Shown: positions 1-12,516 of the stretch, one piece after another
Layout: every line of letters starts with the position of its first letter
Numbering within the stretch: position 1 is the stretch's first letter
NCBI GenBank assembly: GCA_016946835.1
Contig: JACVTC010000012.1
Span: 27,501-91,500 of the forward strand
Source: Neocallimastix lanati (nom. inval.)
Lineage: Eukaryota > Neocallimastigomycota > Neocallimastigomycetes > Neocallimastigales > Neocallimastigaceae
Length of the DNA stretch: 64,000 nucleotides
Direction of reading: 5' to 3'
Program-made: the position numbers and the translations under genes
Notes under the pieces: model-generated
The model's database searches: none
What the model was told of the DNA's origin: nothing
What the model saw: only the letters and a program-made list of their open reading frames with translations

Positions 1-29
1 GGAATGATGGTCAAATTGCATATAAAAAA

Positions 30-31
<2 letters not shown>

Positions 32-81
<50 letters not shown>

Positions 82-86
82 TTTTT
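32..86. repeat. (TA)n run followed by T homopolymer
   Basis: An uninterrupted TA dinucleotide run (about 32-64) passes directly into a T tract ending near 86. This is simple sequence typical of this genome, with no coding meaning. Confidence 0.9.
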
Positions 87-206
87 CTGATAAATAAGAA
101 AAGTTGGAATTACTTTATAATAATAAAGAAAACACATCAAAAAAAAATTATAATTGATTTTTTGATAATTCATTAATTTAAAACTTATAAGAAAAATATA
201 TAGAAA

Positions 207-555
207 TTTTAATGGAATATATGTTTGTTTTAAAGAATTTTATATATTAATCATATTACTATATTATAATTCTTTGATTTAGTAAACTAGTATTATTATA
301 TATTAATTTGATTAAATTATAAAATTCAATAAAGCAAACAAATAAAGAATTTATTTAGGAAATATTTACTAGTATTATTTTAATGGAATATATGTTTGTT
401 TGTTTTAAAGAATTTTATATATTAATCATATTACTATATTATAATTCTTTGATTTAGTAAACTAGTATTATTATATATTAATTTGATTAAATTATAAAAT
501 TCTATAAAGCAAACAAACAAAGAATTTATTTAGGAAATATTTACTAGTATTATTT
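207..555. repeat. Two-copy tandem duplication, period about 171 bp
   Basis: Copy one (about 207-377) and copy two (about 378-555) both begin TTTTAATGGAATATATG and end ACTAGTATTATT. Copy two carries a 4-bp TTTG insertion near its start and a few substitutions. Near-identity over the whole unit implies a recent duplication. No open frame crosses it. Confidence 0.9.
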
Positions 556-1076
556 GAAAAAATTCATTTATAATTTTTTTTTTTTCATATAAGGAAAAGA
601 AATGAGATATCTAGTACATATAATATTTTTCTAGTTTACAGGTCTTCTATATTCTACCTGCAATTATAAATATCTGTTCCTATTATTTAAATTAATTGTA
701 ATTTAGTTTATTTATTTATTTATTTATTTATTTTTATTTATTTAAAAAAGGATTGTTTATTCAATTTATAAAAATTCTATCTCTTATTTTTAAAAAATTA
801 TTTCAAAATTGTACTATTAGAAATAATTATAATAAATGAATAAATGAATAAATGAAGTCAAGTCAATAATAAAAACAAACTTTATGAAAATAATAATAAT
901 TATTTACCACTTCTATTTTGTTTTGTTTCAATTTTAAAAATTTCAATATCTATTCATAAAAGTAATTACTATTACTAATATGTTAATATAAATATTATCT
1001 TCATCATAAATAAAATACATTAAAAAGTGAAATATATATATAAAAGAAATTTAATAAAATGCTGTATAATAATATT

Positions 1077-1123
<47 letters not shown>

Positions 1124-1913
1124 ATATATGTCATTCAAAGATTGTTTTTCAATTTTTATGAATAATTAAACTTTATCCTTTTTTATTATTATTATTAAAT
1201 TATTAATATATATATATTATAAAAATATATAAATTATATTATTTTATATTTTAATATTTGTAAGTAATAGATAAAAAAGATTTTTTTTATTTATTACTTA
1301 CATAAAAAAAAAAGAAAATAAATAACAGAAGATTTTATAATATAAACAAATAATAAAGTTTTTTTTTTTTAATATATATATATTATAAATATTTTTTTAA
1401 AAATTTACAAAAAAGTTTAACTTATAATAAATTATTATTCTTTTGCGTAGTTATTAACATTAATATAACGATTATTTTTTTTTTTTGAAAGTTTTAGGTA
1501 TTGGTATTAGAAAAATTCATATATTGATATTTTTTTTATGTTTTTTTTCTTTACTTTATATTTTTTTTTGTTTGTTTTTGTTTTTGTTATTGTTTTTATT
1601 TTATACTATTTGATAATTACAAAATTAAATACTTTTTTTTTCAATATAATAACAGAATTAAAAGATGAACAAAAATATATATATAAGAGATTACTTTGGA
1701 AATCACAAATGCTTCATCAGTTTCATACATTTCTTCTAACATTGCAGCCTAAAAATATATATATGATATAATAGAATTATTTTTAATTTTAAATATATAT
1801 ATATATATATGTATGTAATAAGAAAAAGATTATTATTATTAATAATGAATGATTATTAATAATGAATGATTATTATTATTAAGTATATCTATGTGTTTTT
1901 AATAAATTCTATA
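556..1913. other. Intergenic AT-rich DNA with one exon-like island
   Basis: This is AT-rich sequence with a 41-nt A tract at 1081-1121. The only coding-like piece is 1695-1748 on the minus strand: 18 codons of balanced composition, preceded by TTTTTAG and followed by GTAATC. It could be an orphan exon or a 3' exon of the secreted-protein gene to its right. The hydrophobic plus-strand frame at 1538-1771 is low-complexity TTT translation and is not called as a gene. Confidence 0.5.
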
Positions 1914-2759
1914 TTATTCAAATTTATAAGTTGATAATTCATTTTTTACCTTACGAGCAGATTGATTTGACTTCTTTCGAATAGAAGCCTCATGATCTGC
2001 TATTAATTCTTTTACACCAATAGAATATTTTTCATAAAAATCACCAGCATCACTATCCCCATTAGCTTGTTTAGCAGAAACCAACATACTATAACCAAGA
2101 CCAAGGTAATTTAAGCATTGTGAAAGATTAATTCTTGAATAATCTTCAAAATCAACTTTATTCGATGGATCATTATTTTCATATTGATAAACTAAAAGTT
2201 GAAGCTCACTATCAATCCAATTCATACAATCATTTCCTGATAATATTGGAAGTCTAGTTGGTAGTGATTCTTCTGGAAGAACTGTAATACCCAGAATATG
2301 TTTAATAACAGTTTCTGATTGTGCTACTTTATCATCCTCATTCATATATTGATAACGTGATAAAATATCCACTAAATATTTTAAAGAATCTTCAATAGCA
2401 TTAAAATGATTAATAATATTTTGTCTATTTTCATTAACTTTTCTTTCTAAAGTTTTGTATTCGTTTTGGTCTACTTCCCCTTTTGGATTATATGGGAAAT
2501 CACCAAAGTTATGAATCTTATCCATATTTTTTTGTAAATCTGTTATAAATTTATAACGACTATCAATATCAGTTTCTGATGAATCTTTAAATACTGAGAA
2601 AATTGTAGCTGGAGCAGAAGTGAGTGAATCAAACCTATCAAGTATTTCTTTTACTTCAGTATATTCCTCTAATTCTTTTATGGCCTTTATTGAAGAAATT
2701 AAAAGGAATACATTAAATAAAAATAATAATTTAAAATTTCCCAACATTTTTATTTTCAT
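1914..2759 (-). CDS. Secreted alpha-helical protein of unknown function
   Basis: The reading frame encodes 281 residues. Residues 1-26 form a classical signal peptide: Met-Lys-Ile-Lys start, a hydrophobic core rich in Leu and Phe, and small residues near Ser-Ile-Lys-Ala. The mature part is mostly predicted helix with many charged residues, only two cysteines (near 178 and 216), and a basic C-terminal tail. A second Met at residue 5 is an alternative start that keeps the signal peptide. I do not recognise the family. Composition is normal for a real gene in this AT-rich context. A GTAAAA donor-like site after codon 270 (position 1949) could splice to the exon-like island at 1695-1748, replacing the last ten residues, but the unspliced frame already has a sensible stop. 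The protein probably enters the secretory pathway; no function is inferred beyond that. Confidence 0.75.
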   Translation of the reverse strand: MKIKMLGNFKLLFLFNVFLLISSIKAIKELEEYTEVKEILDRFDSLTSAPATIFSVFKDSSETDIDSRYKFITDLQKNMDKIHNFGDFPYNPKGEVDQNEYKTLERKVNENRQNIINHFNAIEDSLKYLVDILSRYQYMNEDDKVAQSETVIKHILGITVLPEESLPTRLPILSGNDCMNWIDSELQLLVYQYENNDPSNKVDFEDYSRINLSQCLNYLGLGYSMLVSAKQANGDSDAGDFYEKYSIGVKELIADHEASIRKKSNQSARKVKNELSTYKFE

Positions 2760-3654
2760 TATTATTTTTTTCTTTTAATTTTTAGTTTTATTATTGCTTA
2801 ATTTATATTTTTTTTTATATTTTATTTATGAAATTTCTTTAATTCAAAATTATTTTTTTTTTTAAGGATTTGAATTGCTATATATATATATTTATTTTGA
2901 AGTTATTTCAATTATTTATTTATTATTATGTTTATTTATTTATCTATATTATTTTAATGTTTTGCTATTATTTTTTAACTTGAATATTTAAATAACAGGA
3001 TTGAACAAAAAAAAAAAAAAATTCAATTTCTGTTTAATATTGTAATGTTATATTATTGTATTAGTTCCCTTTAAATTACTCAAATATTCTTGTATACTTT
3101 TTATGTAATAATACTTATAATTTTCTATCATTAAAAAGTATAGATAATATATATATCTTTTCTATTTTTCTATTATTTTTTAAAAAGTATAGACATAAAA
3201 ATTTTTAATCTTTCTATTATTTTTTAGAAAATAATTATAAGTTATAAGATAAGTTGAATTCTTATTTTATAGAGAAAAAAAAAAAAGTTGAATTTTATAT
3301 GATTTAAAGCTCCATAAAAAAAAATTTTTTTTTCTTAAATATATATAGGTCGAATAAAAATTTTTAAAATTTATTTAATTACTATGACTGTATTTATTCA
3401 TATTTAATATAACAATTTACTTTGTACTATCTATATATTCATTTATTATTTAGTAATGTTATTGACTCTTAATATATTTAATGATTTTTTATTATTTGTA
3501 TATTTGTATATATTATATTTTTCAATCAAAATTTTATTTCATATAAATCTTTTTAAATATAATAGACGTATAATATAATATATAGATAATATATATATAA
3601 TATTGATTTATTCCCATTGTATATAAAAAATAATGTAAATATAAATAAATAAAA

Positions 3655-3895
3655 TAATACATAAATAATAATAATTAATAACTAATAATAAATAATTAAT
3701 AATAAATAATAAATAATTAATAACTAATAATAAATAATAAATAATTGAATAATAAATAATTAATAACTAATAATAAATAATAAATAATTGAATAATAAAT
3801 AATTTATAATAAATAATAAAGAATAAATTATAAATAATAAAGAATAAATTATAAATAATAAAGAATAAATTATAAATAAATAATATGAATTAAGA
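3655..3895. repeat. AATAATAAATAATT-type microsatellite
   Basis: Imperfect array built from AATAATAAATAATTGAATAAT-like words in many variants. Similar words recur at 35.31-35.47 kb, where they follow an LTR start. Confidence 0.8.
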
Positions 3896-4018
3896 AATAA
3901 TTACGAGTATTAATATTATTATTGAGATTATTTATTATTATTTACAATCATAACTAAAATCGTTATTAATTAATTGCCACTATTATTGTATATAACACCA
4001 TCACTAATTAGTAATTAT

Positions 4019-4160
4019 TCATTATTATTTATTATTTATTATTTATTATTTATTATTTATTATTTATTATTTATTATTTATTATTTATTATTTATTATTT
4101 ATTATTAATTATTTATTATTAATTATTTATTATTTATTATTTATTATTTATTTTTTATTA
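4019..4160. repeat. (TTATTTA)n microsatellite
   Basis: Nearly perfect head-to-tail array of a 7-bp unit, degenerating toward both ends. It is in the opposite phase to the AAT-rich array just upstream, so transcripts or single strands could pair. Confidence 0.9.
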
Positions 4161-4570
4161 TTAATAAATACTCTTTTTTATTATTATTTATTATTCAATT
4201 ATTTATTATTTTATTATTTAATTATTAATTCTTCATTTTTATTCATCATTTAATTACTGATAATAAATCTTTTTTCTTCATTTTTATTTGTTAATTATAT
4301 TAAAGGAATTTAATTTATTGAAATAATTTACATTATCATATATATAAATAATATATAATTTTATATTAAAAAATAATCATGTTAATAAATAAATAGTATT
4401 ACTATTAATATATTATGAAATAAGGGTCGAAAAATTTAAATAATTAAGATATATATATTATATTATAATATAATATATTTAATACAAACATTTGCGTAAT
4501 TCTAATATTAATAATAAATAAAGTTCTAATTTAAAAAGGAAAAAAAAAAAAAATAACAATTAAATATCAA

Positions 4571-4908
4571 ATTTTATTATTTATTATTTATTATTTATTA
4601 TTTATTATTTAATATTTAATATTTATTATTTATTATTTATTATTTATTATTTATTATTTATTATTTATTATTTATTATTTATTATTTATTATTTATTATT
4701 TATTATTTATTATTTATTATTTATTATTTATTATTTATTATTTATTATTTATTATTTATTATTTATTATTTATTTATTTATTTATTTATTATTTATTATT
4801 TATTATTTATTATTTATTATTTATTATTTATTATTTATTTATTTATTTATTTATTATTTATTATTTATTATTTATTATTTATTATTAATTATTAATTATT
4901 TATTAATA
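4571..4908. repeat. Long (TTATTTA)n microsatellite with TTTA interruptions
   Basis: More than 300 bp of the same 7-bp unit as the array at 4019-4160, with two interruptions of 4-bp TTTA repeats, indicating slippage-driven growth. Confidence 0.9.
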
Positions 4909-7900
4909 AATGTATTACTCTTTATTACAAATATTTATTATTATATATATATTCAACATTAACTTTTATTATAAATTATTAGGATTATAGCCACAAAGAC
5001 AAAATTATTTATATAAACTTTTATATATATTTTAAAATGTATAATCTATAATAGTAATTAAGAAAATTCAATAGAAAGAATATTCAATATATTATAATAC
5101 ATTTTATAATATAATTTTATACTCTGAAATAATATTATTAAAACTTTTTATTATAATATTTTTTATTTAAATTCTATATGCTAAAGTATTATATATATTT
5201 TAAAAAATTATTGGTTTCAGTAAAAAAAAAATTAGATAGATTTGAAAATTTTATTTGTTTCAGTAATAATAATGGTATAATCAATGATATAATGCTATTG
5301 CAAATCACAGTTACACTCAATAATGAATCAAAAGAACAATCATGAACAAAAAAAATATATATATAGAAAATTGAATATTCCACAATGAATCAAAAGAAAA
5401 TGTGACGTGATATGAACTAAAAAAATAATAAAAAATAAAAAAAAATATAATAGAAAACCGGAAAAGTGTGCTAATTGTACACTGTGACAGTAACATCAAA
5501 AAAAAAAAAAGAAAAAAAAGAAAAACTTGAAGAAAAAAAAAATAAAAAAAAGAATTTTAATTTGTTCTTTTATTTCTTGTGTAACCGATTTTAATTTAAT
5601 TTAATTTATTTTTTTTTAGAAAAAACATGTTTTTTTTAATTTAATTTATGCTAAAAATAGAAATTTTAATATTTATAAAAAAGTTAATTTAATATAATTT
5701 AATTTTACATTTCTATATAATTCAATTGATACATATATTATCAATATAATTAATTATGTTAATTACATAGATTAAATGGTTCATTAAATTTTTTTTTTTT
5801 TTATTTTTTTCATTTTTTTCCATTTATTTAAATATAAAAAAAAAAAAAGAAAATATTTTTTCATTTTCATCATCTATTAATTTATCTTTCATTTAAATGA
5901 TAAATAAAAAGATAATAAAAATAAATTATAATAATATTAATAATAATATTATTAATAATAATTTTTTTATTTATGATTTATAAAATTTTATCTATAAATT
6001 CAAAATTCATATATACTTTTATTTATTAGATTTACTAATATAATTTTTCATGAAATATCTATCATCATCAATAATATTAAAAAACTAAAAAATTAAAAAT
6101 TAAAAAATATAAAATAAAAAATAGAATGAAATAGGATGAAATAAAATAAAATAAAAGGACTATAAACACTTAATAATTATATTATAAAACTAAGTAATAT
6201 TATTTTTATTATTATTATTCATGTATTGTTAATAATTTAATAAAAATTTTTATTTTAATTAAAAAAAATGTTATAAATAAAAGTAACATTATTAAAAAAT
6301 AAAAAAGATTATATTTTTTATAAACTTATAAAATTTTATTTAAAAAATTCCTTTATAATTACCATGATTACTGTTGTTATTATTGCTATTATTTTAAATA
6401 ATGTATTTATATAAATAAATAATAAATGTTTACTTCAATAGAAATTTTTATATATAATTTAAAGAAATATAAAACTATGATTCTCTTATTCTTATTAATT
6501 TGTGTCATAATTTTTTTATGTATATTTTCATTTTTTTTATATTTTTTAAAAGAAAATTTATAAAAATTTATTTTAAAATTATATATGTACTTCTTAATTT
6601 AATTTTTGAACAATGAATTTTGTATATTGAAACTAATAAATTATTATTTATGGGATGAAAAAGAGTAATGTTAATATTATTAATTGTATGATCTAAAATA
6701 AAAAAAAAAAAAAAAAAAAAAAAAAAGTATTAATGAGACTATTATTTTCATGGTATTTAATAATACAGATATATATACATTATAGAGATTATATTATTAT
6801 TGCAATAATTTAAATAGTTTATAAAAATTGTTTTAGTATTAATAGTAGTAATATTAAATTCTGTGAGTAAAGTTTTAATGCAATGGTAATGATTATATAG
6901 TAAAATATATATATATATATATAAGCATAATTATTAATGAAATTAAAAATCAATAGTTAAAAACTAAACTTTATAAAAAAAAAGGAAGTAATTTATTTTT
7001 TACAATCGATGATATAATTGATTTATTTCATTCTAATAAAATTAATATTAATGGTAAATATTATATATATATATATATATTTATTAATTTTAAAAATAAA
7101 AATTTTTCATTACAATATAATTGATAATAAAAGTGTGGAATAATAATATCTTAATAAATACAAGAGTGAATTAGACAAAATTTTTTTTATTTAATAATAG
7201 GAATAATATTATTAAAAATACCTTAATAAAATGAAAATTGATATAATAAAATATTAAAATGAAAATAAAAAACTTCTATCCACTGTATAATAAAAAAAAA
7301 AAATCAAAAAAACTGATTATATAAAAAAAAATAAAATAAAATAAAATTAAATAAAATACTTAATTTAAAAATTATGTTTTCAAAAATAATATAAAATTTA
7401 TAAAAATAAATCATCCTGAAATAAAAGTATTTATTTTTTTTTTTAATTATAAAAAATCTAATGATATAAAAAAAAAAAAAGAGAGAGAAAATACCATGAA
7501 TTTATATTGTATATTACAAAATGAATCATTTATTAGATATAAAAAATTTTTAAAAGAAGAAATCAAAAAAGAAAAAAAATAATTAATACGATTTATTAAT
7601 TGAATACAGAACCTATATATATATATGAATATATATATGGAAAACAAAAATATAGGTAACTATAAAAATGATTTTATGGTTAAGATATTCCATATTATAG
7701 TTATAGTTAGACTTATATAATTCCTTATTATAAGGCATTATAAATACTATTGATAAATACAAATTAAAAAATTTTTAATTATCATTTTATTAAAATAATT
7801 GTATTTCTATTTTTGAATTTTTTATAAAATTATTTTTATAATAATAATAAAACCAATGTAATTAAAAATTAAATATTTATATCATTATAGTTTATTAATT

Positions 7901-7995
7901 AAAATCATTTAATATTAAAATGATTCATAGAGTAATCTAAAAATATAAAAACTTTATATTATTAAATTTTAATTTTAAAAAATAAAAGATGATTT

Positions 7996-8035
<40 letters not shown>

Positions 8036-8462
8036 ATTATAATCAATAAAATTTAAATTATTCTATTTAATAAAGATATATCAAATATCAAATAATATAG
8101 TAATGAAAATGTTGTATTAAATTATTATATATTTATTTTTATTAAAAATAGTAATAATTAATAAATATTGTTTTGAAATAAGAGCTATGATTTTAAATAA
8201 AGTCGTTGAGGTGATATTTTATCCTTGTAAAATAAAATAATCTCATATTAAATAGTTTTAAAATATATAAAATATTTTTAAATATCTGTCATTTATTTCT
8301 ATAAAATAGTAAAAATTATAAAAATCTATGAAATGTGTATAACATATATATATACATAATTAAAAAAAATATATATATATAAAAAAGAATATTTAATATG
8401 TAATTAATGATAGTAATATTTATTTAAGTTCGTTATTTCGTTAAAATTATTAAATGTGTAAG

Positions 8463-8670
8463 AATGCTCTTTAGATTATTTAAATATCTAAAAACTTTAT
8501 TTTAATATAATTATATATATTTACATAAATAAATTTTGTTTAAGAATTATTTCATTAAAATTACAAAAATACATATATTATATATATTTTAAATGTTCTT
8601 TAGATTATTTAAATATCTAAAAACTTTATATTTATATATATTTACATAAATAAATTTTGTTCAAGAATTA
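8463..8670. repeat. Direct repeat, about 80 bp, offset 129 bp
   Basis: The segments at 8463-8549 and 8592-8670 share the ordered words CTTTAGATTATTTAAATATC and TTTACATAAATAAATTTTG with small indels. This is a local duplication in noncoding DNA. Confidence 0.8.
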
Positions 8671-10278
8671 AATTTATAAAAATCATAAATTTATGATTAA
8701 AAATTTTAATAAAAATCAATTATCTTATTATTATGCTTGATTATATTGAATTTTGAATATTTCAAATTAAATTGTATTCAACATAACAAAGAACCTTTTT
8801 CGACTATTTAAAATGATTATAAATTTTAGTTCTTCAAAAATATTAAATTATTAAAGTTTATTTATATGTACTATTTATTAAAAATTAAAATTTTTTATTT
8901 TATTTTTTTTTTTATCTCACAAATATTGACATATTAAATTCATTTGAATAAAAAAAAAAAAAAGTAAAATAAAATAAAAAATATATATATATATAATCTT
9001 TTTTAATTATATAATAGTAAATATTAAATAAATTTTTTTTTATAATAAATTGGTAAAAAAAATTATATTTTATAATTTAAATAAATAATATTTTTAATTA
9101 TTTTAAAGTAATATATAATATATATATTCTTATCATAATTAATATTACAAGAACAAAAAAAAAAAAAAAAAAAAAAGATATATAAATAATAATTCTAAGT
9201 ATTAAAATTAATTGTTATTAAAATAATAATTGTTTTCTTGTTTTCAGTTTAATTTAAAATGTAAGTAATCAATATAAAATTTTGAGTGCTTAAAAAATTT
9301 TTACAAAATGTTAATCTAATATTTATAAAAATAAAGTTTTTATATAAAAATTTAATATTATAATAAAAATCATTTAAATCTAAATTTTATTTGTAAATTA
9401 ATGGGAAAAAAATTTTTTTTTTTCCCATATATATATATTTTATTTTATTTTATTTTATTTTATTTTTTTTTTTTTTTTTTATTTTGGGAATTAAATAAAA
9501 ACATCTATTAAAATAAAATATATTCTTTAAAAAAAACACTTTAGAAATAAATTAATTAAAAAAAAACATAGAATAATAATAATAATAATATATAAATAAG
9601 TGACAACTACTTTAAAGAATAATTGGAATTATTATAGAAATTTCTAATTAAAATGTATGTTTCGATTAATTTTATTTATTTTTTGTTTTTTAACCTAACT
9701 TGGATGAATAATTTTGTGATTTTGAAATTTATTTATTTATAATTTATTATTATTATATATATATATAAAGAATTAAATAAACAATAGAATAAATAAACTT
9801 AATATTTAAGATTAATAATAATTTTGGATAAATGTAATAGAAAGTATTGAAAAAATTACTAAAATTTTTAAACATAATAACAATAAATATAATATAGAAA
9901 TTCAATTTATTTTTGGAATTATAATGAAATTAACTTTTTTTTTTTTTTCTAATTTATTTATTCAATAAATTTATTATATTTTATTATTATATATTTTTAT
10001 ATCATCTTGTTTTATTACTTTTTTCTTTTTTTTTAATCATAATAAATAATAATAATAATAATCTATAAAAACAATAATAAAAATAAACATAAATTTACTA
10101 ATTATTATATTTATAATTTGTTATTTACTATTATTTGTTTTAAATAATATAATTCTATCAATTATTATTTTTAAAAAATAATTGATAGTAAATAAAAGAT
10201 TAATCAATAAATTAAAAATAATAATAATAAAAAAAAAAAAAAAAATTGAAAAAGAACTAATAAAATTATGTATTAACC

Positions 10279-12516
10279 ATGCATCTAAGTATAAGAAGAA
10301 TAAGATCTTTAATCATTTTACTTTTTATAAGTATTGTATTATTACTTACTTTTTCAGCATTATTCAATAAAAATTCAATAAATAATAAAAATGATAACAG
10401 TTTTGCAGACTCTATTGCAAATACCAAAGATATGAAAAATGAACTTGACCTTGATAATGAAAATGAAATTGCTGAAGATGATTTTACAAAAGAAATGAAT
10501 AAAGGTGCTGATGAAAATGATATCGATGATACTAACGATACCAATGTTAATCCAGCTGAACAGCAAGAAAAAGAAAACTTTATAGATAATGATAATAATT
10601 TTGATACTAATGATAATAATTTAGATACTAATGATGATAGTACTGAAAATAATATAAATTCAAAAGAAGATAATAATATAGAAGATAACCAAGATGAAGA
10701 TGATCTTACCAATAATGATAAATCAATAGAAGGTGAGAATGTAGTCGATGGTCATAATAATCCTGATGATGTTGATTATGATAATACTGGTAAAGAAGAT
10801 AATAAGGATGATAAGAATATTGAAAAAGAAACAAAAGAGAATGACAAAGAAGACAAAGAAGAAAAAGAAAGTAAAGAAGACAAAGAAACCAAAGAAGATA
10901 AAGGTGCAGATAATGCCATAGATGATAATGAAATCGATAAAACTTTAATTGGTGAAAGTGGCAATAATAAAAATGATAATGGTAAAGAGGATAATGGCGA
11001 TGATAAAGAAGATGATGGTGATGATAATAATGAGGATAATGACGATGATAAAGAAGATGATGGTGATGATAATAATGAGGATAATGGTGATGATAAAGAA
11101 GATGATGGTGATGATAACAATGAAGATAATGGTGATGATAAAGAAGATGATGGTGATGATAACAATGAAGATAATGGTGATGATAAAGAAGATGATGGTG
11201 ATGATAACAATGAAGATAATGGTGATGATAAAGAAGATGATGGTGATGATAACAATGAAGATAATGGTGATGATAAAGAAGATGATGGTGATGATAACAA
11301 TGAAGATAATGGTGATGATAAAGAAGATGATGGTGATGATAATAATGAAGATAATGGTGATGATAAAGAAGATGATGGTGATGATAAAGAAGATGATGGT
11401 AATGATAATGATGAGGATAATGGCGATGACAAGGAAGATGATGGTGATGATAATAATGAGGATAATGGCGATGAAAATAAAGAGGATGACGTTGATGATA
11501 CAAAAGAGGATAATACTGATAAATCAAAACCAAAATCAAAAAAAGAAGTTGAATTTAAATTGTACCATGATGGTTCCAATTATCGTGATGGTGATGACCC
11601 AGAAGGTAAAGAATGTCCAGTTTCATGGGAATGGGTTGATAATCAAAATGAAAGTGATATAATTGCCATGAATATCTTAGATAATTTAAGTGATATTAAT
11701 AGAATTGAAAAATATAAATATGATAAAAATCGTCAAAAGCTTCTTTTAATGTCTATGGAATCAACTAGTAATTATAAAGTAATGATTTCAAAGAAAAATT
11801 ACTTTGATTATATGATTGATTATCGTCTTGATTCAGATGTTCCTATTCCATATACCTATGATTTCTTCGATTTTACTAAGCAACCTCTTCCATTAAAGGA
11901 AAAAGGAAAGGATGGTCGAGGTCTTGCCGCTGTCTTCATCTCGAATTGTAATGCAGCCAATAAAAGATTAGAATTTTTGAATGAATTAATGAAATATACC
12001 AAGATTGATTCCTTCGGTTTATGTGCTCATAATAAAGATCCTTATGCTGAGGATGAAGATAATGGTTCCTGGGGAACAAAAATGAATACAATTCGTAAAT
12101 ATAAATTTACCTTGGCCTTTGAAAATTCTAATGATCGTGATTATGTCACCGAAAAATTCTTTCAGCCACTGGAAGCTGGTTCCGTCCCAGTTTTCTATGG
12201 AACTTCCAATATTGCTGATTTTGCACCAGAGCATTCCTTTATTAATGCCAATGATTTTGAAAATGCCAAAGAATTAGCTGAATATTTAGAACATTTAGAT
12301 AAGAATGATGATGAATATGAAGCCTATTTAGCATGGAAAAAGAAGGCAGCCACCGGTGACTTTGGTGATAATCTTAATCATTTAGTAGAAATTAGAAAGC
12401 TAAATAGTATATGTCAATTATTACAACGTATTAAGAATATGTGGATAAATCCTTATTTAAAAGAATGGGATAGAAAAGATGTTCCAAAGAATGAAAGAGC
12501 TTGTAGATTATGTTAA
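10279..12516 (+). CDS. GT10 family (alpha-1,3-fucosyltransferase-like), long acidic stem
   Basis: This 745-residue protein has type II Golgi membrane topology: a short basic N-terminus (Arg-Arg-Ile-Arg), a transmembrane helix at about residues 11-31, a very long Asp/Glu/Asn stem (about 40-420), and a GT10 catalytic domain (about 425-745). The catalytic part has the GDP-fucose-binding core near residues 610-640: Phe-Thr-Leu-Ala-Phe-Glu-Asn-Ser, then Asp-Tyr-Val-Thr-Glu-Lys, then Gly-Ser-Val-Pro-Val-Phe-Tyr-Gly. It ends in a C-x2-C pair (Cys-Arg-Leu-Cys). GT10 enzymes transfer fucose from GDP-fucose to glycans in the Golgi lumen; the acceptor here is unknown. The start at 10279 is chosen because the upstream ATG at 10268 is followed at once by a stop, and because it gives the same Ser-Ile-Arg-Arg N-terminus as the paralogue downstream. 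A tandem copy lies 2.3 kb away. Confidence 0.92.
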   Translation: MHLSIRRIRSLIILLFISIVLLLTFSALFNKNSINNKNDNSFADSIANTKDMKNELDLDNENEIAEDDFTKEMNKGADENDIDDTNDTNVNPAEQQEKENFIDNDNNFDTNDNNLDTNDDSTENNINSKEDNNIEDNQDEDDLTNNDKSIEGENVVDGHNNPDDVDYDNTGKEDNKDDKNIEKETKENDKEDKEEKESKEDKETKEDKGADNAIDDNEIDKTLIGESGNNKNDNGKEDNGDDKEDDGDDNNEDNDDDKEDDGDDNNEDNGDDKEDDGDDNNEDNGDDKEDDGDDNNEDNGDDKEDDGDDNNEDNGDDKEDDGDDNNEDNGDDKEDDGDDNNEDNGDDKEDDGDDNNEDNGDDKEDDGDDKEDDGNDNDEDNGDDKEDDGDDNNEDNGDENKEDDVDDTKEDNTDKSKPKSKKEVEFKLYHDGSNYRDGDDPEGKECPVSWEWVDNQNESDIIAMNILDNLSDINRIEKYKYDKNRQKLLLMSMESTSNYKVMISKKNYFDYMIDYRLDSDVPIPYTYDFFDFTKQPLPLKEKGKDGRGLAAVFISNCNAANKRLEFLNELMKYTKIDSFGLCAHNKDPYAEDEDNGSWGTKMNTIRKYKFTLAFENSNDRDYVTEKFFQPLEAGSVPVFYGTSNIADFAPEHSFINANDFENAKELAEYLEHLDKNDDEYEAYLAWKKKAATGDFGDNLNHLVEIRKLNSICQLLQRIKNMWINPYLKEWDRKDVPKNERACRLC
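10985..11480 (+). repeat. 45-bp coding minisatellite (15-residue acidic repeat)
   Basis: About ten in-frame copies of a 45-bp unit encode Asn-Gly-Asp-Asp-Lys-Glu-Asp-Asp-Gly-Asp-Asp-Asn-Asn-Glu-Asp. The central copies (about 11086-11340) are almost identical in DNA, differing mainly at AAC/AAT. The edge copies are more diverged and some have lost residues. The array forms most of the enzyme's stem and is prone to length change. Confidence 0.93.

Larger units (their letters stand above)
2760..10278. other. 7.5-kb gene-free AT-rich stretch
   Basis: No open frame here has balanced amino-acid composition on either strand; all are runs of Phe, Ile, Tyr, Lys and Asn from simple sequence. The stretch holds AATAA/TTATT microsatellites, homopolymers (for example T at about 7998-8031) and a short duplicated segment at 8463-8670. 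I see no tRNA, transposase or repeat-element ends. Confidence 0.7.

Noticed and set aside
1538-1771. Plus-strand 77-codon hydrophobic frame
   Set aside because: The first half is TTT/TTA homopolymer translation. The balanced part reads better on the minus strand as an exon-like island.
10706-11579. Long minus-strand His/Tyr- and Ser-rich frames and a plus-strand Met-rich frame over the GT10 stem
   Set aside because: These are other-frame translations of the 45-bp acidic coding repeat; they have no independent start, domain or composition.
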